Position numbers and translations under genes: made by a program. A DNA stretch of 64,000 bases from Dactylosporangium sp. AC04546 (GTDB lineage: Bacteria; Actinomycetota; Actinomycetes; Mycobacteriales; Micromonosporaceae): NCBI RefSeq assembly GCF_022095675.1, contig NZ_JAHYSG010000035.1, forward strand, positions 41,111 to 105,110, given 5' to 3'. Below the pieces are notes generated by a model. That model was given only the letters and a program-made list of their open reading frames with translations. It was not told where the DNA came from and did no database searches. Positions 24,285 to 33,417 of this stretch are shown piece after piece (within the stretch, counting starts at the first letter, position 1; each line of letters opens with the position of its first letter).

Positions 24285-25339
24285 GCCGTCAACCAGCGGC
24301 GCACGACCGCGGCACTCTCGCGGATCTTGTCGATCTCGACGTGCTCGTCCTGCTTGTGGGCCAGGTTGGGGTCGCCCGGGCCGAAGTTCAGGCCCGGGAT
24401 GCCCAGCGTGGCAAACCGGGCCACGTCGGTCCAGCCCAGCTTGGCCCTGGGCGGCTGGCCGGTCGCGGCCAGGAACTCCCGCGCCGACGGCACGTCGAGG
24501 CCCGGCAGCGCGCCCGGTGCCGAGTCGACGACCTCGACGTCGAAGCCGTCGAGCACCTCGCGGACGTGGTCCGCCGCGTCCTGCTCCGAGCGGTCGGGGG
24601 CGAAGCGGAAGTTGACCTCGACGACGCACTCGTCGGGGATGACGTTGCCGGCGACGCCGCCGCTGATCCGCACGGCGTTGAGCCCCTCATGGAACTCGCA
24701 TTCGTCGATGGTGACCAGGCGCTCCCGGTACTGCTGAAGCCGCGAAAGGATCGGCGCGGCCTTGTGGATGGCGTTGTCGCCCAGCCAGGACCGCGCGGAG
24801 TGGGCACGCTTGCCGCTGGTGCGCGCGAGCACCCGCAGCGTCCCCTGGCAGCCGGCCTCGACCAGGCCGTAGGTGGGCTCCAGGAGTACCGCGAAACTCG
24901 CGTCCGTCAGCAGCTGCGGATGGCTGTCGGCCAGGATGCGCAGGCCGTTCAGCGCCGAGTCGACCTCTTCGTTGTCGTAGAAGACGTAGGTCACGTCGTG
25001 GCGGGGCTCGGCCTCGGTGACCGCCAGGTGCAGGGCGATCGCGGTGCCCGCCTTCATGTCCGACGTGCCGCAGCCGTGGATGATGTTTCCGTCCACTGTG
25101 GACGGCCAGTTGTCGTGCAGCGGCACGGTGTCGAGGTGCCCGGCGAGCACGACGCGCTGCGGCCGGCCGAGCTCGGTGCGCGCGACGATCGTGTTGCCGA
25201 AGCGCTCGATCTTGAGCCGCGTCGGGAGCACCTCCTCGACCCGGTCGGCGATCTCCGCCTCGTTGCCGGACACCGACTGGATGTCGACGAGTGCGCGGGT
25301 CAGGGCGACAGGATCGGCGAGCACATCACGGGTGAGCAT
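24281..25339 (-). CDS. dapE: succinyl-diaminopimelate desuccinylase
   Basis: A 352-residue M20-family enzyme. Metal ligands are visible in LAGHLDTVP (H68, D70), GTSDMKAG (D94), DNEEVDS (E124/E125) and the C-terminal DPNLAHKQDE (H). It hydrolyses N-succinyl-LL-diaminopimelate to LL-diaminopimelate and succinate in lysine and peptidoglycan synthesis. It is divergent from dapD, sharing a 74-bp control region. TAGTGT lies 7 nt before the ATG, so the message is probably leaderless. Confidence 0.94.
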   Translation of the reverse strand: MLTRDVLADPVALTRALVDIQSVSGNEAEIADRVEEVLPTRLKIERFGNTIVARTELGRPQRVVLAGHLDTVPLHDNWPSTVDGNIIHGCGTSDMKAGTAIALHLAVTEAEPRHDVTYVFYDNEEVDSALNGLRILADSHPQLLTDASFAVLLEPTYGLVEAGCQGTLRVLARTSGKRAHSARSWLGDNAIHKAAPILSRLQQYRERLVTIDECEFHEGLNAVRISGGVAGNVIPDECVVEVNFRFAPDRSEQDAADHVREVLDGFDVEVVDSAPGALPGLDVPSAREFLAATGQPPRAKLGWTDVARFATLGIPGLNFGPGDPNLAHKQDEHVEIDKIRESAAVVRRWLTA

Positions 25340-25356
25340 GGTCTAGACACTAGACC
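25340..25356. promoter_or_regulatory. 7-bp inverted repeat and -10 in the dapE/dapD region
   Basis: GGTCTAG and CTAGACC are separated by ACA immediately upstream of the dapE start. The repeat overlaps the probable dapE -10 (TAGTGT, minus strand 25352-25347), which is 7 nt from the start codon. CTAG is rare in this DNA, so two in one site is notable. It could be an operator for the divergent pair. Confidence 0.45.
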
Positions 25357-25399
25357 GGCTCCAGATCCGACAGGCCCCGACCAAATCAGATCGATGGGG

Positions 25400-25405
25400 T
25401 AGCGT
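25400..25405 (+). promoter_or_regulatory. -10 element of dapD (leaderless)
   Basis: TAGCGT (TANNNT) ends 8 nt before the GTG start of dapD. Transcription would begin at or next to the start codon. No ribosome-binding site is visible between them, which supports a leaderless message. No good -35 is seen. Confidence 0.45.
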
Positions 25406-25413
25406 TCGATCAC

Positions 25414-26352
25414 GTGACGACCGCCTACATCGACTCGCCCGCCTGGGGCTTCGGCCTGGCCACCGTGACGTCCTCCGGGCAGGTGCTGGACGCCTGGTTC
25501 CCGACCGGCCAGTTCGGCCTGGGCACTTTTGCGGACAATTCGGATGTTTCCGACTCAACCGACGGGCCGCTCCCCGGCCTCCGTGTCGAGCCGATCCGGG
25601 TCGAGATCGCGTCGCTCGGCGACGCGCCGGTGAGCACCGCCGACGTGTACCTGCGGCTCCACCTGCTCTCGCACCGCCTCGTCCAGCCCCACCAGGCCAA
25701 CCTCGACGGCCAGTTCGGGCTGCTGGCCAACGTCGCCTGGACGTCGGCCGGCCCGTGCCCGCCGGAGCGCGTCGACGAGCTGCGCCTCGTGGAGCGGGCC
25801 GCCGGCCGGCGCCTGAGCGTGTACGGGATCGACAAGTTCCCGCGCATGGTCGACTACGTGACGCCGTCGGGCGTGCGGATCGCCGACGCCGACCGGGTGC
25901 GCCTGGGCGCCCACCTGGCCGCCGGCACCACGGTCATGCACGAGGGATTCGTGAACTTCAACGCGGGCACGCTCGGCACCTCGATGGTCGAGGGGCGCAT
26001 CTCGGCCGGCGTGGTGGTCGGCGACGGCACCGATGTCGGCGGCGGCTCGTCGATCATGGGCACGCTGTCGGGCGGCGGCAAGGAGACGATCCGGCTCGGC
26101 GAGCGCTGCCTGCTGGGCGCGAACGCGGGCATCGGCATCTCCCTGGGCGACGACTGCGTCGTCGAGGCGGGCTGCTACATCACGGCGGGCGCCAAGCTGA
26201 CCCTCCCCGACGGCCGCGTGGTGAAGGCCCGCGAGCTGTCCGGCGTGAACAACCTGCTGTTCCTGCGCAACTCGGTGACGGGCCGGCTGGAGGTCCGCGA
26301 GCGACAGGGCCGCGGCATCGAGCTGAACGCCGCCCTGCACGCCAACGACTGA
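25414..26352 (+). CDS. dapD: tetrahydrodipicolinate N-succinyltransferase
   Basis: A 312-residue protein with a GTG start. The C-terminal half shows left-handed beta-helix hexapeptide repeats ([24 protein letters not shown], GLGxxC-type [11 protein letters not shown]). The long N-terminal domain is typical of the actinobacterial DapD type. It transfers succinyl from succinyl-CoA to tetrahydrodipicolinate, the step before DapC. Its partners dapE and dapC are immediate neighbours on the opposite strand, so the three succinylase-branch genes are clustered. Confidence 0.93.
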   Translation: MTTAYIDSPAWGFGLATVTSSGQVLDAWFPTGQFGLGTFADNSDVSDSTDGPLPGLRVEPIRVEIASLGDAPVSTADVYLRLHLLSHRLVQPHQANLDGQFGLLANVAWTSAGPCPPERVDELRLVERAAGRRLSVYGIDKFPRMVDYVTPSGVRIADADRVRLGAHLAAGTTVMHEGFVNFNAGTLGTSMVEGRISAGVVVGDGTDVGGGSSIMGTLSGGGKETIRLGERCLLGANAGIGISLGDDCVVEAGCYITAGAKLTLPDGRVVKARELSGVNNLLFLRNSVTGRLEVRERQGRGIELNAALHAND

Positions 26353-26441
26353 CGCAGCGGTTCGCCGCCGCGCGGGCTGCTACAGCCGCACGGCGGCGGT
26401 CGCGCTGCGGGCTACAGCCGCGCGGCGGCGGTCGCGATGCG
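26353..26441. repeat. tandem 31-bp duplication of the dapC 3' end, forming a hairpin
   Basis: The last 31 bp of dapC (26411-26441, including its stop codon) are repeated at 26379-26409 with two differences and a period of 32 bp. The extra copy pairs imperfectly with 26353-26377 (CGCAGCG...GCCGCCG against CGGCGGC...CGCTGCG). That makes a long stem between the convergent dapD and dapC, probably a shared terminator. Confidence 0.65.
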
Positions 26442-27521
26442 CTCGTCGGTCGCCGTCAGGGCGACCCGCACGTGGCGCTCCCCCGCAGGGCCGTAGAAGG
26501 CGCCCGGAGCTGCCAGGATGCCGCGCTCGGCCAGCCAGTCGGCCGTTACCCACGAGTCCTCGTCGCGGGTCAGCCAAAGGTACAAGCCGGCCTCCGAGTG
26601 CTCGACCGTGAACCCGGCCCGCTCGAAGGCGGCGCGCAGGACGACGCGCCGTTCACGGTACCGCTCCCGCTGCTGCTCGACGTGGACCTCGTCGCCGAGG
26701 GCCGCGATCATGGCGGCCTGCACCGGGGCCGGCACGATCATGCCGCCGTGCTTGCGCACCTGCAGGAGCTCGTCAACGAGGGCAGGGTCACCGGCGACGA
26801 ATCCGGCCCGATATCCAGCCAGATTTGACCGTTTTGACAGCGAATGTACCGCGAGCACGTTGTCGAAAGCCCCATCGCACACCGACAGGATCGACACCGG
26901 CTCCGACTCCCACGGCAGCGGGAGGTAGCACTCGTCGCTCGCCACGATCGCGCCGCGCTCGCGCGCCCAGTCGACGACCTTGCGCAGGTGGGCGGGCGGC
27001 AGCACGCGACCCGTCGGGTTGCCGGGCGAGTTGATCCAGACCAGCCGCACCCGGGCCGGGCCGACCGACGTCAGCGAGTCGGCGCGGACGACCGTGGCGC
27101 CGGCGAGCTGCACGCCGACCTCGTACGTCGGGTAGCACACCTGCGGGATCACCACGGTGTCGCCGGGGCCGAGGCCGAGCAGGGTCGGCAGCCAGGCGAC
27201 CAGCTCCTTCGAGCCGATCGTCGGCAGGACGCCGAACGCGTCGGACGCCGGGCCGCACCAGCGGGTGACCCAGTCGCGGATCGCCCCGCGTAACTGGGGG
27301 GTGCCGGCGGTCAGCGGATACCCGGGCGCGTCGGACGCCTGCGCGAGCGCCGCCCGGATGACGTCGGGCACCGAGTCGACCGGCGTGCCGATCGACAGGT
27401 CGACGAGGCCGTCGGGGTGGGCGGCGGCCTTCGCCTTGACCGGCTCCAGCCGGTCCCACGGGAAGTCGGGAAGCCCGGCCGCGAGCGCGCGCCGGGCTCC
27501 AGCCGAGACGGTGCCGGTCAG
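26412..27521 (-). CDS. dapC: succinyldiaminopimelate aminotransferase, CTG start
   Basis: A 369-residue class I aminotransferase. It has NSPGNPTG at 164-171, SDECYLPL (PLP ring Asp at about 196) and the PLP lysine K230 in SLSKRSNLAGYRAGF. It converts N-succinyl-2-amino-6-ketopimelate with glutamate. No ATG or GTG lies near the conserved N-terminus (LPDFPWDRL). A CTG overlaps the ferredoxin stop in CTGA and has AGGAG 8 nt upstream, so I place the start there. It is translationally coupled to fdxA, an arrangement known in actinobacteria. Confidence 0.9.
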   Translation of the reverse strand: MTGTVSAGARRALAAGLPDFPWDRLEPVKAKAAAHPDGLVDLSIGTPVDSVPDVIRAALAQASDAPGYPLTAGTPQLRGAIRDWVTRWCGPASDAFGVLPTIGSKELVAWLPTLLGLGPGDTVVIPQVCYPTYEVGVQLAGATVVRADSLTSVGPARVRLVWINSPGNPTGRVLPPAHLRKVVDWARERGAIVASDECYLPLPWESEPVSILSVCDGAFDNVLAVHSLSKRSNLAGYRAGFVAGDPALVDELLQVRKHGGMIVPAPVQAAMIAALGDEVHVEQQRERYRERRVVLRAAFERAGFTVEHSEAGLYLWLTRDEDSWVTADWLAERGILAAPGAFYGPAGERHVRVALTATDERIATAAARL

Positions 27522-27844
27522 TGGTCGTGCTCCTGCGGCGGCAGGGCAGCGACGAACGTCGCGTCCTTCTCCACCTTGCCCACCTTCGAAGCGCCACCCG
27601 GCGAGCCGAGCTCGTCGAAGAACGAGTAGTTGGCGCCGACGAAGTCCTTCCACTTCTCCGGGACGTCGTCCTCGTAGAAGATCGCCTCGACCGGGCACAC
27701 CGGCTCGCAGGCACCGCAGTCCACACACTCGTCCGGGTGGATGTACAGCATGCGGTTGCCCTCGTAGATGCAGTCGACAGGGCACTCCTCAATGCAGGCC
27801 TTGTCGAGCAGGTCCACGCAAGGTTCGGCGATGATGTATGTCAC
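27518..27844 (-). CDS. fdxA: seven-iron ferredoxin
   Basis: A 108-residue ferredoxin. Eight cysteines are in the first 50 residues: C9, C17, C21 and C25, then C40, C43, C46 and C50 in ECVDCGACEPVCP. The spacing fits one 3Fe-4S and one 4Fe-4S cluster. The acidic C-terminal extension YEDDVPEKWKDF is typical of FdxA. It is a soluble low-potential electron carrier. The GTG start has a GAGGG upstream. It lies directly before dapC with a 4-nt overlap. Confidence 0.94.
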   Translation of the reverse strand: MTYIIAEPCVDLLDKACIEECPVDCIYEGNRMLYIHPDECVDCGACEPVCPVEAIFYEDDVPEKWKDFVGANYSFFDELGSPGGASKVGKVEKDATFVAALPPQEHDH

Positions 27845-27950
27845 GGGTCGCCCTCTTTCGCGCCTGAGGCTGCCAACGTGGTTGGCGGGCCCCGCCGCGT
27901 CCCTACCGCGGCGGTAAGAGCCTAGTATCCAGGTTCACGGGAGGTCGAAC

Positions 27951-28898
27951 GTGCTTGGGCCACAACATGTGGGACAGCGCGTTGTGGTGCGCCGTTTCGT
28001 GGGAATCCGGGACGAACGACCGGTGTTTTCCGACGTCTTGGGCGAGCTGATCGAGGTCAGCGAGACACATTTCACAGTGCGTGCTCGAACCGGCGCGGTC
28101 CGCGTACCAAAGAGTGAGATCACCCGCGCCAAGACAGTGCCCCCGCGGCGCCGCTTCACACCCACCGAGGCCATCGAGGACGCCGCCGCTTTCGGCTGGC
28201 CCGCCTCCGAGACGGCCCGCCTGGGCGACTGGCGCCTGCGGGCCACCGGCGGCTGGACCCAGCGCGGCAACTCGGCCCTGGTGATCGGCTCCCCCGACCT
28301 GCCGCCGGCGGAGGCGATCGATTTCGTCGAGCAGTGGTACCGCGAGCGCGGCCTCCCGCCGGCGATGAGCATCCCGGTGCCGCTGTTCCAGCGCCTGGAC
28401 GACGAGCTCACGCGGCGCGGCTGGACGGCGAAGCCGATCACGGTGGTGATGACGGCCCGCCTGGCCGACCTGCGCCTCCCGCCGCCGGGTGGGGTGTCGC
28501 TGGCCGCCTCGCCCTCCGCCGAGTGGCTGGCCGCGGTGAGCGGCCGCAAGGGTTCGCTGCCAGATTCCGCACTCGGCGTCCTGACCGGCGTCCCCGAGGT
28601 GCGGTTCGCGGAGTGGCACGACGAGCGCGGCACGCTGCGGGCCACCGCCCGCGGCTGCGTGGCCGACCCGGCCGGCCGCTGGCTGGGCCTGTCGCTGATC
28701 GGCGTGGACGAGCAGTTCCGCCGCCAGGGCCTGGCCCAGCAGACGATCGCCGCCCTGGTGGACTGGGCGCTCACGCTGGGCGCGAGCGACGCCTACCTCC
28801 AGGTGGAGCAGCAGAACGAGCCCGCGGTGGCGCTGTACACCCGGCTGGGCTTCACCCAGCACCACGTCTACTCGTCCCGCCGCCTGCTGGCTCCTTGA
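27951..28898 (+). CDS. GNAT acetyltransferase with N-terminal SH3-like domain
   Basis: A 315-residue protein. Residues 1-60 (GQRVVVRRFVG...LGELIEVSETHFTVR) form a small beta-barrel of the SH3-like type seen in Rv0428c-like enzymes. The C-terminal GNAT domain has the acetyl-CoA motif GVDEQFRRQGLAQQTIAAL and the closing LQVEQQNEPAVALYTRLGF. Substrate unknown. The GTG start has GGGAGG 6 nt upstream, and TAGTAT at 27923-27928 is a likely -10. It is divergent from fdxA-dapC. Confidence 0.88.
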   Translation: MLGPQHVGQRVVVRRFVGIRDERPVFSDVLGELIEVSETHFTVRARTGAVRVPKSEITRAKTVPPRRRFTPTEAIEDAAAFGWPASETARLGDWRLRATGGWTQRGNSALVIGSPDLPPAEAIDFVEQWYRERGLPPAMSIPVPLFQRLDDELTRRGWTAKPITVVMTARLADLRLPPPGGVSLAASPSAEWLAAVSGRKGSLPDSALGVLTGVPEVRFAEWHDERGTLRATARGCVADPAGRWLGLSLIGVDEQFRRQGLAQQTIAALVDWALTLGASDAYLQVEQQNEPAVALYTRLGFTQHHVYSSRRLLAP

Positions 28899-28908
28899 TC
28901 GCGGCGAG

Positions 28909-29373
28909 TCAGCGCTTGACGATGCGGCGGGGCTTGGCCCCGGTGCGCTCGATGTACCGCTTCCAGGACTGCGACTTGTAGTCCATGCCCATCGTCATCA
29001 GCGCGAGCATCCCGAGCACGGCGCCGATGGCGGACAGCCCGACGAAGTAGAAGAACTGCCGGAAGACCAGCCCGACCCCGCTGCTGAACGGCGACACGCC
29101 CGACACGAACGGCCCGACCAGCACCGCGAGCAGGCAGGCCACGACGACGGCGATGCCCAGGTCACCGACGACGCGGATCATCGGGTGCCGCCGGGCATAC
29201 CAGAACGCGACCGGAATCATCACCGCGCCGACCGCGAACAGCGCCCAGAGGCCGATCGTGACCTGCTTGTCGTCGTCACTCCCGGCGCCGAACCGCACTA
29301 CGAGCCGCGCGATCACGTTGACCAGGAAGAGAGCCCCCGCGATGAGGCCGACTGGCAGCCACCGTTCCTTCAC
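28909..29373 (-). CDS. four-helix membrane protein
   Basis: A 154-residue protein with four hydrophobic segments (LIAGALFLVNVIARLVV, TIGLWALFAVGAVMIPV, GIAVVVACLLAVLVGPFV, FFYFVGLSAIGAVLGMLAL). The C-terminal tail is basic (RTGAKPRRIVKR). The GTG start is supported by GGAGG 6 nt upstream. No known family. It follows the next membrane-protein gene on the same strand after an 90-nt gap and may belong to the mshB group. Confidence 0.75.
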   Translation of the reverse strand: MKERWLPVGLIAGALFLVNVIARLVVRFGAGSDDDKQVTIGLWALFAVGAVMIPVAFWYARRHPMIRVVGDLGIAVVVACLLAVLVGPFVSGVSPFSSGVGLVFRQFFYFVGLSAIGAVLGMLALMTMGMDYKSQSWKRYIERTGAKPRRIVKR

Positions 29374-29463
29374 CGCATGCCTCCGTCTGCTCCGCTCGCG
29401 CGCCGTCCCCCGGCCGCGCCCCCGACACACATCGGGCGCGCGCTGCGATTCGCGGGAACGTGT

Positions 29464-30255
29464 CTACCTGTCCACGCTCCGTGGCGCAAGAGTCCCTGGC
29501 TTTGAGTTGCCTGGACGCTGTCGCAGCGCGGACACATAGATGCCCACGGCGAACGCCAGCGGCCCCGCGAACAGCGTCAGCAGCCCCACCCAGTTGCCTT
29601 CAGTGAGCAACAGGTCACCCTCTGCCGTGCGCCCGGCGGCCAGGATCCACACCACGCACCAGGCTCCGGCGGGTAAGAGCGCCGCCAGCCGCCGCCCGGT
29701 GGTCGTGAACGCGAACCACCCGAGCAGCGGGTTGGTCACCAGCGCCAGCACCAGGGAGATCGGGATCCGCACGCCCGACCCGTTGAGCCGGAACGGCGCG
29801 AAGAACGCCTCGATCAACGCCAGCACCAGCGCCAGCAGCGTGACGACGACCAGCCCGCCGACCGTGATCCACAGGTCGAGCCGCCGCTCCAGTTCGGGCG
29901 ACAGCTTGCGCTCCGGCTCCGTCACCGGCCCGTCGTTGACGACCTCCAACACACTGTCCTGCGTCACGCCTGCCTCACTCGCTTCTGCACCGCCAGCCAT
30001 CGTCTCGCCCGCTTCGGCTGGACGCTCCGCGCTTCCCGCACTCCCCACGCCCTCTGCGCGGCCCGCGCTCTCCGCCGCGTCGACGCCCGGCTCGGTCGAC
30101 CCCGCGCCGTTCTGCTCGACAACCTCATCGGCCGACCCATCGGGCGGCCCGTAGGCCCGCTCATCGGCCCGCTCATCGGCCGGCGCGGAGCGGCCGGCGC
30201 CGGCCCCGCGGACTGCGGGGCTCGGACGTGGCCGGCCTTTGCGCTTCGTGGTCAC
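29464..30255 (-). CDS. membrane protein with acidic low-complexity N-terminus
   Basis: A 263-residue protein. It starts with a basic [10 protein letters not shown], followed by about 100 residues rich in Glu, Ala, Gly and Ser without predicted fold. Four hydrophobic segments follow ([73 protein letters not shown]). Its GTG overlaps the mshB stop in GTGA, so it is coupled to mycothiol synthesis at the translational level. Function unknown. Confidence 0.75.
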   Translation of the reverse strand: MTTKRKGRPRPSPAVRGAGAGRSAPADERADERAYGPPDGSADEVVEQNGAGSTEPGVDAAESAGRAEGVGSAGSAERPAEAGETMAGGAEASEAGVTQDSVLEVVNDGPVTEPERKLSPELERRLDLWITVGGLVVVTLLALVLALIEAFFAPFRLNGSGVRIPISLVLALVTNPLLGWFAFTTTGRRLAALLPAGAWCVVWILAAGRTAEGDLLLTEGNWVGLLTLFAGPLAFAVGIYVSALRQRPGNSKPGTLAPRSVDR

Positions 30256-31181
30256 GGCGCCGCGCTCTCCACGGCCACGCCCTCCCGATCCCCGCGCGGC
30301 CCGGGCGTGGGGGACGGGTCGACGTCGAGGCCGGCGAACAGGTCTTCCTCCCAGCCGAACGGCCCGACACCGGGCCCCTTCTCGCCGCGGGCCAGCTGAT
30401 AGAACTCCACGCCCATGAACTCGGCGCCGAAGTTGCCGGCGATCGAGAACAGCCAGGACGTCGGCGGGATCTGCGTCGCGTGCGCACGCAGGGCGGCCGT
30501 CTTCTCCTCGGCGAACTCGTGCGCGTCGATCCGCGCCGCGATGTCCTTGTCGTCGGTGCCGAACGGCAGGTCCTCGGGCCGCTCGATGTCCGCGAACGGG
30601 TTGTCGGAGGAGCCGCGGAACTCCCGCATGCCGGCCTCGAGCACGCTGCGGGGCACCGCCGTCCAATACACCTTGGCCGGCGCGATCCCCTCCTCCTCGG
30701 CCAGCTCGACGGCGCGCATCAGCACCCGGTGGGCCTGGATGTGGTCGGGGTGACCGTAGAAGCCGTTGGTGTCGTAGGTGACCGCCACCTGCGGGCGCAC
30801 CTCGCGGATCACCTCGACCAGCTCGGCGGCGGCCTGGTCGAGGTCGGCGCCCCAGAACGCCCTTGGGTGCTTGTTGGCCGGAGTGTCCATCATGCCCGAA
30901 TCGCGATACCGCCCCGCGCCGCCGAGGAACCGGTGGTCGGTCACCCCCAGCGCCCGACACGCCTCCGCCAGCTCCGCGATCCGGTAACCGCCGAGCTGGT
31001 CTCCCTCGGCGGCGGCGATCCCGGCCAGCGCCGGCACGTGGATCTCACCCTCCTCACCGAGGGTGCAGGTGACCAGGGTGACATGGGCGCCGTCGGCCGC
31101 ATAGCGGGCCATGGTGGCGCCGGTCCCCATCGACTCGTCGTCGGGGTGTGCATGGACGAAAAGGATGCTCCGAGCACTCAC
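30252..31181 (-). CDS. mshB: mycothiol biosynthesis deacetylase MshB
   Basis: A 309-residue LmbE-family zinc deacetylase. The motif HAHPDDES (residues 10-17) and the second histidine motif [10 protein letters not shown] supply metal ligands. MshB removes the acetyl group from GlcNAc-inositol, the second committed step of mycothiol synthesis. The start GTG (VSARSILFV) is chosen because TACAGT lies 7 nt upstream as a -10 and no ribosome-binding site is seen, suggesting a leaderless message. The C-terminus is Pro-rich. Confidence 0.92.
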   Translation of the reverse strand: MSARSILFVHAHPDDESMGTGATMARYAADGAHVTLVTCTLGEEGEIHVPALAGIAAAEGDQLGGYRIAELAEACRALGVTDHRFLGGAGRYRDSGMMDTPANKHPRAFWGADLDQAAAELVEVIREVRPQVAVTYDTNGFYGHPDHIQAHRVLMRAVELAEEEGIAPAKVYWTAVPRSVLEAGMREFRGSSDNPFADIERPEDLPFGTDDKDIAARIDAHEFAEEKTAALRAHATQIPPTSWLFSIAGNFGAEFMGVEFYQLARGEKGPGVGPFGWEEDLFAGLDVDPSPTPGPRGDREGVAVESAAP

Positions 31182-31188
31182 GCGAGCC

Positions 31189-31194
31189 ACTGTA
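31189..31194 (-). promoter_or_regulatory. -10 element of mshB (leaderless)
   Basis: TACAGT on the minus strand is 7 nt from the GTG start of mshB. The position supports this start over longer alternatives. No clear -35 is seen. Confidence 0.45.
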
Positions 31195-31311
31195 CGGCGT
31201 CCCACTGACAGTTCTTCCCACCGCCACGGTCGGTGTGGCCGGACGGACACGCCGCGTTACCTTCCCGGCGAATGACATGACAATCCGGCGCGGGCGAGTC
31301 AACATTCCGGG

Positions 31312-33417
31312 GTGGACTATCCGGAGTTGGCCGCGCGCACCCGACGTTTCTCCTATGGCGCGCCCCGGGCCGTCACGGTGAGCCCGGACGGTGCGCGGGT
31401 GGTGTTCCTGCGCTCCTCCGGTCCGGAGGACCCGAGCGACGCCCTGTGGGTGTATGAGGTCGCCGCCCGTGCCGAGCGGAGGATCGCCGACCCGGCCGCG
31501 CTGCTGCGGTACGACAGGGATGAGATCGATCTGCCGGCGGCCGAGCGGGCGCTGCGTGAGCGGCTGCGCCTCTCCGCCGGTGGCATCGGCTCGTTCGCGC
31601 TCGACGGCGCCGGTGTGGTGGCCGCCTTCGCGCTGGGTGGCCGGCTGTTCCGCGCCGATCTGCTCACCGGCGACGTGGTCGAGCTGCGGGCCGCCGGGCC
31701 GGTGGTCGATCCGCGACCTGACCCGACCGGGCGGCAGATCGCCTACGTGACCGGCGGCGCGCTGCACGTGATCGACGCCGACGGCACCGACGCGCTGCTC
31801 GCGGGCGAAGAGGGCGTCACGTGGGGCATGGCCGAGTTCATCGGCGCGGAGGAGTTCCACCGGTTCCGGGGCTACTGGTGGTCCCCCGACGGCCGCAGCA
31901 TCCTCACGGCCCGCGTGGACGAGTCGCGGGTGCCCCGCTGGCATCTCCAGGACCCGTCGGAGCCCGATCAGGCCCCCACCACGGTGGCGTATCCGTATGC
32001 CGGCGCCGACAACGCCAAGGTCACCCTGCATGTGCTCGACCTCGACGGCGGCTGGGTCGACGTGCACTGGGACCGGGAGACCTACCCGTATCTCGTCGCC
32101 GCCTCCTGGTCGGATCAGGGCGGCCCGCTGCTGGCGGTGCTGCGCCGCCTCCAGCAGCACGGGCTGGTGATCGCCGTCGACCCGCGCACCGGCGAGACGC
32201 AGGTCCACGCCGAGCTCGCCGACCCGCGCTGGGTCGAGCCGGTGCCCGGCACCCCCGTGCACCTCGCCGACGGGCGCGTCCTGGTCGGCGGCGAGCTGGC
32301 CCACGACGGATATGACGCCCGCTGCCTGTTCGCCGACGGGAGCCTGATCACTCCCCCGAACCTGTATGTCCGGCGGGTCGTCGGCCGGCTCGACGGTGAC
32401 CTCGTGGTCGAGGCGAGCGACGGCGAGCCCAGCGAGCAGCACATCTTCCGCATCCCGATCACCCATTCGAGTGCCCAGGCGCAGCGCCTCACGTCGGAGC
32501 CCGGGTGGCACGTCGCGCAGGCCGCCGGTCGCACACTCATCGTCGGGTCGCAGACGCTGGAGCACGGCGGCTCGCAGTACGACATCCACCACAACGGCGA
32601 GGTGGTCGGTGAGATCGCGTCGCTCGCCGCCGCCCCGCCGTTCGCCCCGAGGCCCGTGCTCGAACGGGTGACGGACCGCCGCGTGCCGACCGGTGTGCTG
32701 TATCCACGCGGGCACGTGTCCGGCCGCCGGCTGCCGGTGCTCGTGTCGATCTACGGTGGCCCCGGCCACCAGGAGGTCATCGCCGCCCGGGCCCGCTGGC
32801 AGGAGAAACAGTGGTGGGCCGATGCCGGCTTCGCCGTCGTCTCCATCGACAACCGCGGCACTCCCGGCGTGGCGCCGAGCTTCGACAAGGCCATCCACCG
32901 ACGGTTCTCCGACGTCATCCTCACCGACCAGGTCGACGCCCTGCAGGCCCTCGCCGAGAAACACCCGGACCTCGACCTGGACCGCGTCGCGATCCGCGGC
33001 TGGTCGTTCGGCGGGTGGCTGTCGGCCCTGGGCGTGCTGCGCCGCCCCGACGTCTACCGCTGCGCCGTGGTCGGCGCGCCCGTCACCGACTGGGGCCTCT
33101 ACGACACCGCCTACACCGAGCGGTATCTCGGGCTCCCGGCCGAGGCGCCGGAGGTGTACGCGCACAACTCCCTGGTCGAGCTGGCCGCCGAGCCACCGGT
33201 GCGCCCCGACGACGCCCGCCCGATGCTGCTCATCCACGGCCTCGTCGACGACAACGTGGTGGCCGCGCACACGCTGCGCCTGTCGGCGGCGCTGCTCGGC
33301 GCCGGCCGCCCGCACTCGATGATCCCGCTGACCGGCGCGACGCACATGGCCGCCGGCGGCCTGGCCGAGAAATTACTGCGCATCGAGCTCGACTTCATTC
33401 GCCGCTCAATCGGATGA
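31312..33417 (+). CDS. S9 prolyl oligopeptidase-family (DPP IV-like) peptidase
   Basis: A 701-residue protein without signal peptide. The first two thirds is a beta-propeller with the DPP IV-type glutamate motif GAEEFHRFRGYWWSPDG. The C-terminal alpha/beta-hydrolase has the nucleophile elbow GWSFGG (S565), the Asp in GLVDDN (about 646) and the His in GATHM (678). It probably removes N-terminal dipeptides with proline or alanine at position two (family knowledge). The GTG start gives MDYPELAART. Its 3' end overlaps the convergent gene by 23 nt. Confidence 0.9.
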   Translation: MDYPELAARTRRFSYGAPRAVTVSPDGARVVFLRSSGPEDPSDALWVYEVAARAERRIADPAALLRYDRDEIDLPAAERALRERLRLSAGGIGSFALDGAGVVAAFALGGRLFRADLLTGDVVELRAAGPVVDPRPDPTGRQIAYVTGGALHVIDADGTDALLAGEEGVTWGMAEFIGAEEFHRFRGYWWSPDGRSILTARVDESRVPRWHLQDPSEPDQAPTTVAYPYAGADNAKVTLHVLDLDGGWVDVHWDRETYPYLVAASWSDQGGPLLAVLRRLQQHGLVIAVDPRTGETQVHAELADPRWVEPVPGTPVHLADGRVLVGGELAHDGYDARCLFADGSLITPPNLYVRRVVGRLDGDLVVEASDGEPSEQHIFRIPITHSSAQAQRLTSEPGWHVAQAAGRTLIVGSQTLEHGGSQYDIHHNGEVVGEIASLAAAPPFAPRPVLERVTDRRVPTGVLYPRGHVSGRRLPVLVSIYGGPGHQEVIAARARWQEKQWWADAGFAVVSIDNRGTPGVAPSFDKAIHRRFSDVILTDQVDALQALAEKHPDLDLDRVAIRGWSFGGWLSALGVLRRPDVYRCAVVGAPVTDWGLYDTAYTERYLGLPAEAPEVYAHNSLVELAAEPPVRPDDARPMLLIHGLVDDNVVAAHTLRLSAALLGAGRPHSMIPLTGATHMAAGGLAEKLLRIELDFIRRSIG

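Noticed and set aside
31054..33345. Long leftward open frame opposite the S9 peptidase
   Set aside because: It is antisense to a clear alpha/beta-hydrolase gene, and its translation has no domain or hydrophobic pattern. GC-rich DNA often leaves such frames open.
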